A stretch of 64,000 nucleotides of DNA, taken from G963717155 sp963717155. Its GTDB lineage: Bacteria; Actinomycetota; Thermoleophilia; Gaiellales; JALYLC01. Location of the stretch: positions 3,100,001 through 3,164,000 of the forward strand of contig OY970326.1 of NCBI GenBank assembly GCA_963717155.1. The letters are read 5' to 3'. A program made the position numbers and the translations under genes. Below, one piece after another: positions 38,394 through 47,186 of the stretch (the first letter of the stretch is position 1; every line of letters begins with the position of its first letter). The notes beneath the pieces are model-generated. The model made no database searches and was not told where the DNA came from. It saw only the letters and a list, made by a program, of their open reading frames with translations.

Positions 38394-39852
38394 AGACCCC
38401 GCACGCTGGGCTTCCGAACGGGCCGTCCTGCTGTGGGTCGCGTTCGCCCACGCCCACCTCCTCGGCGACGCCGAGGCCGACGGCGCCACCGTCGTCCGCT
38501 CGCTCGACGTGTCCCCGTTCGGAGTCTTCGCGGCGATGCGCGAGTCCGCGGTGGACGACGTGCGCCGCGTCGGCGTGCTCGCGGGCGACACGGCGGGCAT
38601 CGTCGCAGGTCGCAAGGCCGGCGCCGGCGCGGTCGTGGGGATCGCCGAGGATGCCCTCGCCCGCGAGGCGCTCCGGCTGGCGGAGCCTGATGCGATCGTC
38701 GGCGCCTCCGGGTTCGCAGCGCTCGAGGACGAACGCTACGGCTCGCGCCGAGAGCTGCGACCGCGGGTGCTGCTCAACCCCGGCCCCGCCCTGACCACCG
38801 ACCGCGTCAAACGTGCGGCGGCAGGCGTCGATCTCTGCCACCGCGAACCGGAGTACCGCGGGCTCGAGGCGCGTGTACGGGAGCGTCTGCGTGAGGTCGC
38901 GGGTATCGACACGGACTGGGGCGTCGCGCTCGTGTCCGGATCGGGAACGGCAGCGGACGAGCTCGCCCTCGTGGCAGCCGTCCGGCCGGGGAAGCGACTG
39001 CTCGTCGTCCGCAACGGCGTCTACGGCGACCGGCTGCACGCGATGGCAGAGGCGCATGGGATCGCGAGCATCACGATCGACCGGCCCTGGACGGAGGCCG
39101 TGGAGTCCGCGGCCGTGGCCGAGGCACTTGCAGCCGATCCGGCGATCGATGCCGTGGCGCTCGTCCACCACGAGACAACGACGGGGCTCCTCAACCCGCT
39201 CGCAGCCATCGCCGACGTCTGCCGCGCGGCCGACGTGCGGCTGGTCGTCGACGCAGTCTCGAGCTTCGGCGCCGAGCCGATCCAGCTTGCCGGGTCGGGC
39301 ATCGACCTCCTCGTCGCGAGCTCGAACAAGTGCCTGCATGGACTGCCCGGCGCCGCCTTCGTGTTCGTGTCGCCGGCGGGAGCCGCGCGCGTCGCCGAGG
39401 TGCCGCGCCGCTCGGTCTACCTCGACCTCGCGGGCTACCTGCGCGCGGCCGAGTCCGGATCCGTGCCGTTCACCCCGGCGATTCCGGCGATCGCCGCGTT
39501 GGATGCCGCGCTCGCAGAGCTCGCTGAGCGCGGCCTCGAGGCACACCAGGCGGCGTACCGCGAGCGCGCCGCGACGCTGGACGGCATGGTCGATCGGCTC
39601 GGTCTCGAGCCGCTGCTCGACCCGGCCGTGCGCTCGAGCTCGATCCGCTCGGTGCGGCTGCCGCCCGGCGTGGCCTTCGAACAGCTGCACGACACGCTGC
39701 GCGCACACGGGTTCGTCGTGTACGCGGGACAGGGCCGGCTGGCCAGCGAGGTCTTCCGCATCTCGTGCATGGGCGCGCTCGAGCCTCCGGCGCTGTGGGG
39801 CCTCGAGGCGCAGCTGGCCGAAGTGCTCGCAGGCGCGCAGGTCTCGGCGTGA
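38371..39852 (+). CDS. phnW: 2-aminoethylphosphonate:pyruvate aminotransferase fused to a C-terminal phosphonatase (HAD) remnant
   Basis: A 493-residue fusion. Residues about 130-493 are a fold-type I aminotransferase matching PhnW: 'RVLLNPGPALTTDRVKRAA', 'SGSGTAADE', 'LVVDAVSSFGAEPI' and PLP Lys320 in 'SSNKCLHGLPGAAFVF'. It would convert 2-aminoethylphosphonate and pyruvate to phosphonoacetaldehyde and alanine. Residues about 35-125 look like the tail of a HAD phosphonatase: 'SPFGVFAAMRES', 'VGVLAGDTAGIVAGRKAGAG' (motif IV at 72-84). Motif I (DxDGT) and the Schiff-base lysine are missing. ATG 38371 has AGGGAG upstream and falls inside the GntR gene, so no HAD N-terminus is encoded. The stop overlaps phnA (GTGA). 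Confidence 0.88.
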   Translation: MSIAARAEDPARWASERAVLLWVAFAHAHLLGDAEADGATVVRSLDVSPFGVFAAMRESAVDDVRRVGVLAGDTAGIVAGRKAGAGAVVGIAEDALAREALRLAEPDAIVGASGFAALEDERYGSRRELRPRVLLNPGPALTTDRVKRAAAGVDLCHREPEYRGLEARVRERLREVAGIDTDWGVALVSGSGTAADELALVAAVRPGKRLLVVRNGVYGDRLHAMAEAHGIASITIDRPWTEAVESAAVAEALAADPAIDAVALVHHETTTGLLNPLAAIADVCRAADVRLVVDAVSSFGAEPIQLAGSGIDLLVASSNKCLHGLPGAAFVFVSPAGAARVAEVPRRSVYLDLAGYLRAAESGSVPFTPAIPAIAALDAALAELAERGLEAHQAAYRERAATLDGMVDRLGLEPLLDPAVRSSSIRSVRLPPGVAFEQLHDTLRAHGFVVYAGQGRLASEVFRISCMGALEPPALWGLEAQLAEVLAGAQVSA

Positions 39853-41054
39853 GCACGGTCGAGGCCAACGGCCGCACGTATCGCGTGCCGCAGCGGCCGA
39901 CGGCGGTCTGGTGCCTGGACGGCTGCGACCCCGCCTACCTCGAGGATGGGTTCGCGCGGGACCTGCTGCCCCGGCTCTCGCAGATGGCGTCCGCCGGCGC
40001 GTTCGGCATCGGCGAGAGCCAGATCCCGAGCTTCACGAACCCGAACAACCTCTCGATCGTGACCGGCGCGCCACCTGCCGTCCACGGGATCCCCGGCAAC
40101 CACTACCTCGCCCCCGACGGACAGGAGGTGCAGCTGACGAGTCCCGAGTACCTGCGCGCGCCGTCGATCCACGCGCGCTTCGCCGAGGCCGGCGTCCAGG
40201 TGCTCGCGGTGACCACGAAGAACAAGCTGCGCGCGCTGCTCGGGGCCGGCGGAGTTCCGACCTACTCGGCCGAGCTCGCCCACGAGCAGGAGCTCGAAGG
40301 GACGCCGGTGACCGAGCTCGTCGGCAGGAAGAACCCTGGCATCTACGACTGGGATTGCTCGCACTACGCGCTCGAGATGGGGCTGGTGCTTGCGCAGCGG
40401 CTCGGAGCGTTCCTGACGTACGTGTCGCTGACGGACTTCGTCCAGCACGCCGAGGGCCCGGGAGGCCCGATGAGCGATCGCTACCTGCGGGGCCTCGACG
40501 TCCTCGTCGGCAGGTACCTCGACGCAGGCTTCTCGCTCGGACTGGTCGCAGACCACGGCATGCGCGCGAAGGCGTTGCCCGACGGCAGCCCGCGCGTGCG
40601 CTACCTCTCCGACGCGCTGGCGGCTGCGGGCGTCGAGGCGCAGGTGATCCTGCCGATCACCGACCCGTACGTCGTCCATCACGCGGCACTCGGCTCGGCC
40701 TGCTGGGTCCATGTCGACGCGCCCGATCGCGAACGTGCGCGCGCCGCGATCACAGCGCTCGAGGGGATCGAGGAGGTGCTCGATCGCGACGTCGCCGCCG
40801 CCCGCTTCTCGCTTCCGCCCGACCGGATCGGCGACCTCTTCGTGCTGGCCGACGGCGAGACGGCGCTCGGCAAGTCCGCGGCCGAGCACGACCTCGCCGC
40901 GCTGCACGGCCCGCTGCGCTCGCACGGCGGCCTGCACGAGCGCGCGGTCCCGATCCTGCTCTCCGAACCGCTCACACCGGCAGGCCGCGCGCTCCTCGCG
41001 AACGGCGCGTCGAACGCCGACGTGCACCATCTCCTGCTCAACGAGACGACCTGA
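39849..41054 (+). CDS. phnA: Phosphonoacetate hydrolase
   Basis: A 401-residue alkaline-phosphatase-superfamily enzyme hydrolysing phosphonoacetate to acetate and phosphate. It has 'LDGCDPAYLEDG' (first metal Asp), nucleophile Thr63 in 'IPSFTNPNNLSIVTG', 'TDFVQHAEG' and 'VADHGM', and a C-terminal 'RSHGGLHERAVPILL', matching the zinc ligands of PhnA. GTG 39849 overlaps the PhnW stop. It gives the last step of the PhnW-PhnY-PhnA pathway. Confidence 0.93.
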   Translation: MSTVEANGRTYRVPQRPTAVWCLDGCDPAYLEDGFARDLLPRLSQMASAGAFGIGESQIPSFTNPNNLSIVTGAPPAVHGIPGNHYLAPDGQEVQLTSPEYLRAPSIHARFAEAGVQVLAVTTKNKLRALLGAGGVPTYSAELAHEQELEGTPVTELVGRKNPGIYDWDCSHYALEMGLVLAQRLGAFLTYVSLTDFVQHAEGPGGPMSDRYLRGLDVLVGRYLDAGFSLGLVADHGMRAKALPDGSPRVRYLSDALAAAGVEAQVILPITDPYVVHHAALGSACWVHVDAPDRERARAAITALEGIEEVLDRDVAAARFSLPPDRIGDLFVLADGETALGKSAAEHDLAALHGPLRSHGGLHERAVPILLSEPLTPAGRALLANGASNADVHHLLLNETT

Positions 41055-41062
41055 GGACGGCA

Positions 41063-42517
41063 ATGGCGATTCCACTCGAGGTTCCGGCGCTGACGGCGCC
41101 GCCCTACTCGTTCTCGTCCCTCGTCGACGGCGCGGAGGTCGCGGGCGACGAGGAGCTCGCGGTGCGGTATCCGTACACCGGCGAGCAGGTCGCGACCGTT
41201 CCGATGCTCTCCGACGCTCAGGTGCGCTCGGCGCTCGATCGCACCGCGGCCGCAGGTCCTGCGCCCGACCGCTACGCGCGCTCCCTCGTGCTGAACGCGG
41301 TGGCCGATCGCATCGTCGCCGAGGCCGACGGCCTCGCCCGCCTGATCACGTGGGAGTCGGGCCTGTGCCTCCGCGATACCCGCTACGAGGTGCGCCGCGC
41401 GGTCGACGTGTTCCGCTTCGCCGCCGGCGAGGCGCTGCGCGACGACGGGGCGGTGTTCGCCTGCGACACGTCTGCCAACGGCCGCTCGCGGAGGGCCTAC
41501 AGCATGCGCGAGCCGGTGCGACTCGTGGCGGCGATGACGCCGTTCAACCATCCCCTCAACCAGGTGGCCCACAAGGTGGCGCCGGCGATCGCGGCCGGCG
41601 CGCCGATGGTGCTGAAGCCGTCCGAGCGGACGCCGCTCGCGGCGCTCTGGCTCGGCCGCGCGATCCTCGACGCCGGGCTTCCTCCCGACCGACTGGCGAT
41701 CATCGTCGGCGACGCGCCGTCGGTGCTCGCGACGATGCTCGAGCACCCGACGGTCGACGTGCTGTCGTTCACGGGCGGCGTCGCGGTCGGCAAGCACATC
41801 GCGGATCGGCTGGGCTACCGTCGCGCCGTCCTCGAGCTCGGCGGCAACGACCCGCTGATCGTCCTGCGCGACGCCGACCTCGAGCTCGCGACGAGCCTCG
41901 CGATCGCCGGGACCACCCGCAACAGCGGCCAGCGCTGCACCGCCGTCAAGCGGATCCTGGCCGACGAGGAGATCGCCGACGAGCTCGTCGATCGGATCGC
42001 AGCGGGAGTGCAAGCGCTCCGCGTCGGCGACCCGTTCGACGAGGCGACCGAGATCGGGACCGTGATCGACGAGGACGCCGCGCGGACCGTCGAGCGCCGC
42101 GTGGCGGCCGCCGTCGAGGCCGGCGCGACCCTCGTCACCGGCGGCGAACGGTCGGGCGCGCAGGTCCGGCCCCCGGTGCTCGACCACGTGCGGCCCGAGA
42201 TGGAGCTCGTACGCGAGGAGACGTTCGGACCGGCCGTCCCCGTGCTGCGCGTGCGCGGTCTCGACGAGGCGATCGCGGTCGCGAACGGCACGTCGTACGG
42301 GCTCTCGTCGGGCGTCGTCTCCAACGACCTGCACGCCGTCATGCGATGCGTGCGCGAGCTACGGTGCGGCACGGTCAACGTGAACGAGGTCCCGGGGTAC
42401 CGGACCGAGCTGACTCCGTTCGGCGGGATCGGCGACTCGGGCCTCGGCGTCAAGGAGGGGGTGCTCGAGGCGATGCGGGCCATGACGACCCAGAAGCTGT
42501 ACACACTGCCGTGGTGA
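41063..42517 (+). CDS. phnY: Phosphonoacetaldehyde dehydrogenase
   Basis: A 484-residue aldehyde dehydrogenase with catalytic Cys292 in 'NSGQRCTAVKR', general-base Glu in 'VLELGGNDPL' and NAD site 'MTPFNHPLNQVAHKVAPAIA'. Among ALDHs it fits phosphonoacetaldehyde dehydrogenase by context: between PhnA (8 bp upstream) and a Rieske gene. It would oxidise phosphonoacetaldehyde to phosphonoacetate. GAGGA precedes ATG 41063. The stop overlaps the next GTG by 4 bases. Confidence 0.9.
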   Translation: MAIPLEVPALTAPPYSFSSLVDGAEVAGDEELAVRYPYTGEQVATVPMLSDAQVRSALDRTAAAGPAPDRYARSLVLNAVADRIVAEADGLARLITWESGLCLRDTRYEVRRAVDVFRFAAGEALRDDGAVFACDTSANGRSRRAYSMREPVRLVAAMTPFNHPLNQVAHKVAPAIAAGAPMVLKPSERTPLAALWLGRAILDAGLPPDRLAIIVGDAPSVLATMLEHPTVDVLSFTGGVAVGKHIADRLGYRRAVLELGGNDPLIVLRDADLELATSLAIAGTTRNSGQRCTAVKRILADEEIADELVDRIAAGVQALRVGDPFDEATEIGTVIDEDAARTVERRVAAAVEAGATLVTGGERSGAQVRPPVLDHVRPEMELVREETFGPAVPVLRVRGLDEAIAVANGTSYGLSSGVVSNDLHAVMRCVRELRCGTVNVNEVPGYRTELTPFGGIGDSGLGVKEGVLEAMRAMTTQKLYTLPW

Positions 42518-43749
42518 ACGACACCGCTGCCCGAGAGCTCGTGGCCGCGTGGCCCGAAGGCCACTCGCTGCCCGCCGGCCTGCACCTCGACCCGGAGATC
42601 TTCGCGCTCGAGCTCGCTCGCGTGTGGGGCCGCAGCTGGCTCTTCGCCTGCCACAGCTGCGAGCTGTCCGAGCCCGGCGACTGGATCACGCTCGAGGTCG
42701 CGACCGACCCGATCGCGATCGTGCGCGGTGAGGACGGCGCGCTGCGCGCGTTCCACGACGTCTGCCGCCATCGCGGCGCGCGAGTGTGCGGCCGGCCCTC
42801 CGGCCACGGCCGACGGCTCGTCTGTCCCTACCACCAGTGGACGTACGACCTCGAGGGGCGCGTCCGCTCGTGCGGCGGCATGGCAATCGACCCGGAGCGG
42901 CATTCCCTGCTGCCGGTGCACGTCGAGGAGGTCGGCGGCATCGTCTTCGTCAACCTCGCCGACGACCCCGAGCCGTTCGACCCCGCGCGCGAGGACTTCG
43001 CAGCCGCGCTCGCGCCGCACGGCCTCGAGCGCGCGGCCATCGCCGTGACGCGCGAGTACGAGGTCGCCGCCGGCTGGAAGCTGATCGTCGAGAACAACCG
43101 CGAGTGCTGGCACTGCCATGCGGGCCATCCCGAGTACCGCCGTGCGAACTTCGACACGGCAAACGGCGCCGACCCCGTGACCAGGGCCGCAATCGCGGCG
43201 CGGACCGCCGACGCCGAGGCCGGTCTGGCGCTCGCCGGCGTCGCGCTCGCGGTCGACCATGCCGATGCGGGCCTCGCGGCGTTCCCGACACCGGACCGCT
43301 GGTGGTCGGCCACGCGAACCCCGCTCGCCGAGGGCTTCGTCACGGAGTCGCTCGATGGACAGCCCGTCGCGCCGTTGATGGGCGACTTCGCGCGGCACGA
43401 TGTCGGCACGCTCCGGCTTCGCTCCGTCCCCTCGTTCTGGTGCCACCTGTCGGGAGACCATGCGGTCTCGACCCGCCTGCTGCCGGTCGGACCCGAGCGC
43501 ACGCGCGTCCGCGTGCAGTGGCTCGTCGACGAGGACGCCGTCGAGGGCGCCGACTACGACACGGAGCGCCTGCTCCCGTTCTGGGAGCGCACGAGCGAGC
43601 AGGACTGGGGACTCTGTGAGCGCAACCAGATCGGCGTGCGGTCGTCGGCCTACCGGCCCGGTCCGCTGTCCCCGGATCACGAGGCCAACGTGATGGCGCT
43701 CCACGCGTGGTACGTCGACCGCCTGCTCCACGAGCGGAGCTCCGCCTGA
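42514..43749 (+). CDS. Rieske non-heme iron oxygenase alpha subunit, N-demethylase-like
   Basis: A 411-residue oxygenase with the full Rieske pattern C84-x-H86-x17-C104-x2-H107 and mononuclear iron ligands His200, His205 ('ECWHCHAGHPEY') and Asp364 ('EQDWGLCERNQ'). The 'NNRECWHC' form is closest to glycine-betaine/stachydrine/choline monooxygenase-type enzymes, which hydroxylate N-methyl groups, rather than aromatic dioxygenases. GTG 42514 overlaps phnY. No reductase or ferredoxin is encoded in the operon, so it must borrow one. Demethylation of an N-methylated aminophosphonate is the inferred task. Confidence 0.88.
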   Translation: MNDTAARELVAAWPEGHSLPAGLHLDPEIFALELARVWGRSWLFACHSCELSEPGDWITLEVATDPIAIVRGEDGALRAFHDVCRHRGARVCGRPSGHGRRLVCPYHQWTYDLEGRVRSCGGMAIDPERHSLLPVHVEEVGGIVFVNLADDPEPFDPAREDFAAALAPHGLERAAIAVTREYEVAAGWKLIVENNRECWHCHAGHPEYRRANFDTANGADPVTRAAIAARTADAEAGLALAGVALAVDHADAGLAAFPTPDRWWSATRTPLAEGFVTESLDGQPVAPLMGDFARHDVGTLRLRSVPSFWCHLSGDHAVSTRLLPVGPERTRVRVQWLVDEDAVEGADYDTERLLPFWERTSEQDWGLCERNQIGVRSSAYRPGPLSPDHEANVMALHAWYVDRLLHERSSA

Positions 43750-44093
43750 TGCCCCACTGGGACGAGATTCCCGACGAGGCCGTGCGCCCTGGGGTTCGCC
43801 GGCGGGGGTTCGGCACCGAGAACGTCCTTCTCGTCCGCAACGACTGCGAGCCCGGGATGGTCGTGTGGCCGCACAGCCACCCGTTCGACCAGATCGCGAT
43901 GATCACGAAGGGCCGCGCCATCTTCACCATCGGTGAGGAGCGCCACGAGGTCGGCCCTGGTTCGATCCTGCTGATCCCGGGCGGCGAGGAGCACTCGCTC
44001 GAGCCGATCGGCGAGGAGACCGTCGAGAACATCGATGTGTTCGCACCCGCACGTGAGGACTACCTGCACCTGCTCGACTGGATGCAGTCCTAG
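43749..44093 (+). CDS. Small cupin protein
   Basis: A 114-residue single-domain cupin with the two motifs 'WPHSHPFDQIAMITKGRAIF' and 'GSILLIPGGEEHSLEPIGEE'; His and Glu residues suit a metal site. ATG 43749 shares its A with the Rieske TGA. In the operon it may process or bind a pathway intermediate, but no substrate can be inferred from sequence. Confidence 0.85.
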   Translation: MPHWDEIPDEAVRPGVRRRGFGTENVLLVRNDCEPGMVVWPHSHPFDQIAMITKGRAIFTIGEERHEVGPGSILLIPGGEEHSLEPIGEETVENIDVFAPAREDYLHLLDWMQS

Positions 44094-44107
44094 GGAAAGA
44101 GGTTGCG

Positions 44108-45250
44108 ATGGCGACGACGGACAACCCGCGACTGGCACGCGAATCCGTGCCGTTCCGCGTCCGGACGGCAGATGGCGAGACGGTCGACCTGACCTACTCC
44201 TCCCCGCGCGCCGCAGACACCCACGACGAGCTCGCAGTCCTCGAGTCGCTGCCCTGGTTCGAGAGCGGCAAGCCACTCCGGAACTGGATGCTGCACGAGA
44301 CAGACTTCTACGACGAGGTCGAGCAGATCTGGGGCCGACGGTGGGGCGCCGAGGGCATCGGGACGCTCCGTGAGGTCCTCGTCTCACGCCCGACGGTCAA
44401 CGAGACGCGCGACGAGTACGCCCGCGAGTGGCAGTACTACTACTCGTCCCGCGCGGGAAACGCGGATCTCGGCCGATTGCAGGCGCAGTTCGACGAGTAC
44501 TACCAGGTGCTGGCCGACAACGGCGTGCGCGTGAACTACATCGAGGCGCCCGTGCCGGCGCTCGGCGCGTACGGGTACCTGAAGAACCTCGTGACGCTCG
44601 CGGGCGGAGGGCTCGTGGTGCACGGAGGCGCGATCATCCACCGCATGGGGCTCGGCTCCTGGCAGCGCGGCCGCGAGGTGATCTGGTCGAAGGTGCTCGC
44701 GGCACTGCAGGTGCCGATCTACCTCACGATCCACGGCACGGGCATCGGCGAGCCGGGCGCAGGCCGCTGGCTCGACCCGAAGACGTTCGTCTTCAACGAG
44801 TCGGTGGTCGCGAACGAGGAGGGGCTGCGCCAGATCGAGTTCGTGCTTGACGGGCTCGGGATCGAGCTCGTGACCACGCACAGCCCGGGCTGGGTCGACT
44901 CCATCGGCGACGGCAACATCGGCACGTCGCACGCGGACATGTTCCTGATGGTTCCGGACCACCACGTCGCGGTGCTCGCACCGCACCTGGTCGACTACGG
45001 CTTCGTCCGCTACCTGATGCGGAACGACTGGAAGATCGTGGAGGTGCCACTCGACGAGTACTGGGGACTCGCCGTCAACGCAGTCACCCTCGCGCCCGGC
45101 AAGGTCGTGATGAACGCCGGCTCGCCGACGGTCGCGAAGCGGCTCGAGGCGCTCGACATCGAGGTGATTCAGATCGACTTCTCGGAGAGCCACAACTTCG
45201 CCATCGCCGGCCTTCACTGCGCGACACTCGAGCTGCAACGCGACCAGTAG
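44108..45250 (+). CDS. Amidinotransferase/arginine-deiminase-superfamily enzyme
   Basis: A 380-residue guanidino-group-modifying-fold enzyme with the expected order of catalytic residues: His275 in 'GTSHADMFLM' and nucleophile Cys371 in 'GLHCATLEL'. Amidinotransferases, dimethylargininases and arginine deiminases share this arrangement. AAAGAGG lies upstream of ATG 44108, 14 bp after the cupin gene. Within a phosphonate operon it could deguanidinate or transfer an amidino group from or to a guanidino-alkylphosphonate; this is inference. An operon-unrelated arginine role is less likely given the spacing. Confidence 0.8.
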   Translation: MATTDNPRLARESVPFRVRTADGETVDLTYSSPRAADTHDELAVLESLPWFESGKPLRNWMLHETDFYDEVEQIWGRRWGAEGIGTLREVLVSRPTVNETRDEYAREWQYYYSSRAGNADLGRLQAQFDEYYQVLADNGVRVNYIEAPVPALGAYGYLKNLVTLAGGGLVVHGGAIIHRMGLGSWQRGREVIWSKVLAALQVPIYLTIHGTGIGEPGAGRWLDPKTFVFNESVVANEEGLRQIEFVLDGLGIELVTTHSPGWVDSIGDGNIGTSHADMFLMVPDHHVAVLAPHLVDYGFVRYLMRNDWKIVEVPLDEYWGLAVNAVTLAPGKVVMNAGSPTVAKRLEALDIEVIQIDFSESHNFAIAGLHCATLELQRDQ

Positions 45251-45264
45251 AGAGGGCATTCGAC

Positions 45265-45693
45265 ATGGCGAGTCCCGCGAGCATCCGCCCGCCGTTCACA
45301 GCGGAAACCGCAGCCGCGAAGGTGCGAGCCGCGCAGGACGCGTGGAACACGCGCGACCCCGAGCGCGTCGCGCTCGCATACACGGAGGACTCGGAGTGGC
45401 GCAATCGCGATGAGTTCTTCCAGGGGCGGGAGGAGATCAAGGGGTTCCTACGGCGAAAGTGGGCACGCGAGCTCGACTACCGGCTGCGAAAGGAGTTGTG
45501 GGCGTACACGGACGACCGGATCGCCGTGCGCTTCGAGTACGAGAGCCGCGATGCCGATGGCCAGTGGTGGCGCTCCTTCGGCAATGAGATGTGGGAGTTC
45601 ACGCCCGAGGGTCTGATGCGGCGACGCTACGCCTCGATCAACGACGTCAGGATTCCGGAGGCGGAGCGGCAGATTCAGCAGCCGGAGCGGTAG
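45265..45693 (+). CDS. NTF2-like DUF1348 family protein
   Basis: A 142-residue NTF2-like protein typical of DUF1348: 'AAQDAWNTRDPERVALAYTE', 'WRNRDEFFQGREEIKGFL', 'RKWARELDYRL' and 'SFGNEMWEF'. The cone-shaped fold often binds small molecules, but no reaction is known. AGAGGG upstream of ATG 45265, 14 bp after the amidinotransferase-like gene, places it in the same operon. Confidence 0.9.
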   Translation: MASPASIRPPFTAETAAAKVRAAQDAWNTRDPERVALAYTEDSEWRNRDEFFQGREEIKGFLRRKWARELDYRLRKELWAYTDDRIAVRFEYESRDADGQWWRSFGNEMWEFTPEGLMRRRYASINDVRIPEAERQIQQPER

Positions 45694-45695
45694 TC

Positions 45696-46052
45696 GTGGA
45701 TGTACAGCTCAAGCGTGCGTACGAGGAGCCATCTCCTGCGGACGGCTACCGGGTGCTGGTCGACCGCCTGTGGCCTCGCGGAGTCAGGCGCGATCGGGCG
45801 CACCTCGACGAGTGGACGCGCGAGCTGGCTCCAAGCGCCGAGCTGCGGCGCTGGTTCGGACACGATCCGGAGCGCTACGCGGAGTTCAGGCGCCGCTATC
45901 GCGAGGAGCTGGCAGCGCACGAGGACAAGCTCGGCGAGCTGCGCGGGCGGGCCCGGCAGGGAACGCTGACGCTCATCTACGGAGCGCGCGACACGGAGCA
46001 CAACGACGCGGTCGTGCTGGCGGAGCTCCTGCGCGACCGCGAGACCAGCTGA
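45696..46052 (+). CDS. DUF488 family protein (YeaO-like)
   Basis: A 118-residue protein with the YeaO/DUF488 core: 'YRVLVDRLWPRGVRRDRAHL', 'LRRWFGHDPERYAEFRRRYR' and 'LTLIYGARDTEHNDAVVL'. GTG 45696 is 2 bp after the DUF1348 stop; a longer opening at 45591 lies in that gene. Function is unknown. It shares one base with the next small gene. Confidence 0.85.
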   Translation: MDVQLKRAYEEPSPADGYRVLVDRLWPRGVRRDRAHLDEWTRELAPSAELRRWFGHDPERYAEFRRRYREELAAHEDKLGELRGRARQGTLTLIYGARDTEHNDAVVLAELLRDRETS

Positions 46053-46246
46053 TGGACGAGCCGCCGAAGGTCACACTGCTCCGCTGGGAGGAGCACGGCG
46101 CGATCTGGCGCCTCCGCTCGATGACCGATCAGGAAGCGGTAGTCGACCTCTGCACGTGTTACGGAGAGCCGGTGGACGAGCTGCGCTCGAGCGATCCGGA
46201 GCTGCTGCGCTACCTCGCTGGGCGCCCGCGCTCGGATGCAGGCTAG
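46052..46246 (+). CDS. Conserved small protein (64 aa)
   Basis: Sixty-four residues including 'LLRWEEHGAIWRLRSMTDQE' and 'VVDLCTCYGEPVDELRS', a pattern I recognise from short actinobacterial proteins. A Cys-x-Cys pair is at its centre. ATG 46052 overlaps the DUF488 TGA. It is the last gene of the phosphonate operon and overlaps the convergent anti-sigma gene by 4 bp. Function is unknown. Confidence 0.7.
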   Translation: MDEPPKVTLLRWEEHGAIWRLRSMTDQEAVVDLCTCYGEPVDELRSSDPELLRYLAGRPRSDAG

Positions 46247-46494
46247 GACTGGCGCGTGCCGTCGACGCCCTCCGACGCGACGATCGCGCGCAGGCTCTCG
46301 TACTCCTCGCGACAGGCCGGACAGCCGACGAGGTGGGCTCGCAGCCCGGGGATCTCGGCGTCGGCGTCACGGCCGGCGAGATCGAGCTCGACGAAGCGAT
46401 CGAGCTCGTCGAAGCACTCGTCGCATCCGACCTCGAGCGCCGAGGGACCGAGAAGCCGCCCTACCATCTGATCGATCTCGGGACGCTCGGTCAC
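46243..46494 (-). CDS. Zinc-finger anti-sigma factor-like protein
   Basis: An 83-residue protein with 'HLVGCPACREEYESLRAIV', the HxxxCxxC of ZAS/zf-HC2 anti-sigma factors, and an upstream Cys pair in 'VGCDECFDELDRF'. It lacks a transmembrane anchor, so it would hold its sigma factor in the cytoplasm and release it on a redox or zinc signal. The ATG overlaps the stop of the sigma gene (46491-46494). Confidence 0.88.
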   Translation of the reverse strand: MTERPEIDQMVGRLLGPSALEVGCDECFDELDRFVELDLAGRDADAEIPGLRAHLVGCPACREEYESLRAIVASEGVDGTRQS

Positions 46495-47149
46495 AGATCC
46501 CCCTCCGCGAGGTGCTGTCGCAGCTTGCGACGCGCGTCATGCAGCGTCTTGTAGAGGGCGCCGCGGGTGGTCGACAGGCGATCGGCGAGGACGTCGATCG
46601 GAACGCCGTTCAGCGCGAGCGCGACGAGCACGCGACGCTGGTGAGGCGTCAGCACGTCGGCGATCGCAACCTGCAGCGCCGAGATGAGCTCCTGTTGTTC
46701 CGCCTGCTCGCCCGGCTCGAGGCCGGCGCTCGCGAACAGGTTCCACGTGTCGGGCTCGAGCGGCAGCTCACGCCCTTGCCAGGCTCGCTTGCGCAGCTTC
46801 ACCGCCGCCTCGAGCAGCGCGAACTTGTACACCCACGTCGTGAAGCGGCTCGCGCCGCGGAAGTCGTCGAGCCGGGCGAGGATGCTCACGAGCGCGTCGT
46901 TCGCCGCCTCCTGGGCGATCTCGTCGAGCTCTCCCCGCGAAGATGAGGAAGCGACGACCCGCGACGGCCTACCTCGAAGCGCGCGGCCCGCAGCAGGAGC
47001 CCGTGCAGCCGCGCGATCGCGTCGTCCCGGTCGATGCCTTCGGCGCGCAGGGCGATGAGCCAGGCCCGCGAGTCGGCGTCCAGGGCCTGCGACATCTGCG
47101 GGACGATCTCTGCCACCGGTTCGAGGATAGCCGTGCCCATCGAGCTCAT
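46491..47149 (-). pseudogene. ECF-type sigma factor, frameshifted near 46932
   Basis: The C-terminal two-thirds read in one frame as an ECF sigma factor: 'LDEIAQEAANDALVSILARL', 'FRGASRFTTWVYKFALLEA' (region 2) and 'LTPHQRRVLVALALNGVPID' with 'STTRGALYKTLHDARRKL' (region 4). The first 70 residues, 'MSSMGTAILEPVAEIV' to 'SLPHLRGE', are in another frame. The join is in GAGAG, where one G of an expected GAGGAG is missing (46929-46936). The anti-sigma partner overlaps its end. It is either a real mutation or a single-base error. Confidence 0.75.
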
Positions 47150-47170
47150 TGGTGTGCCCGCGGCACTGAT

Positions 47171-47186
47171 TCTTACGGCGGTAAGA
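47171..47186. promoter_or_regulatory. Inverted repeat TCTTAC-GGCG-GTAAGA
   Basis: A perfect 6-bp inverted repeat with a 4-base centre in the 65-bp space between the divergent sigma-factor gene and folE. It is a plausible operator; no flanking -35/-10 elements are obvious. Confidence 0.4.
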
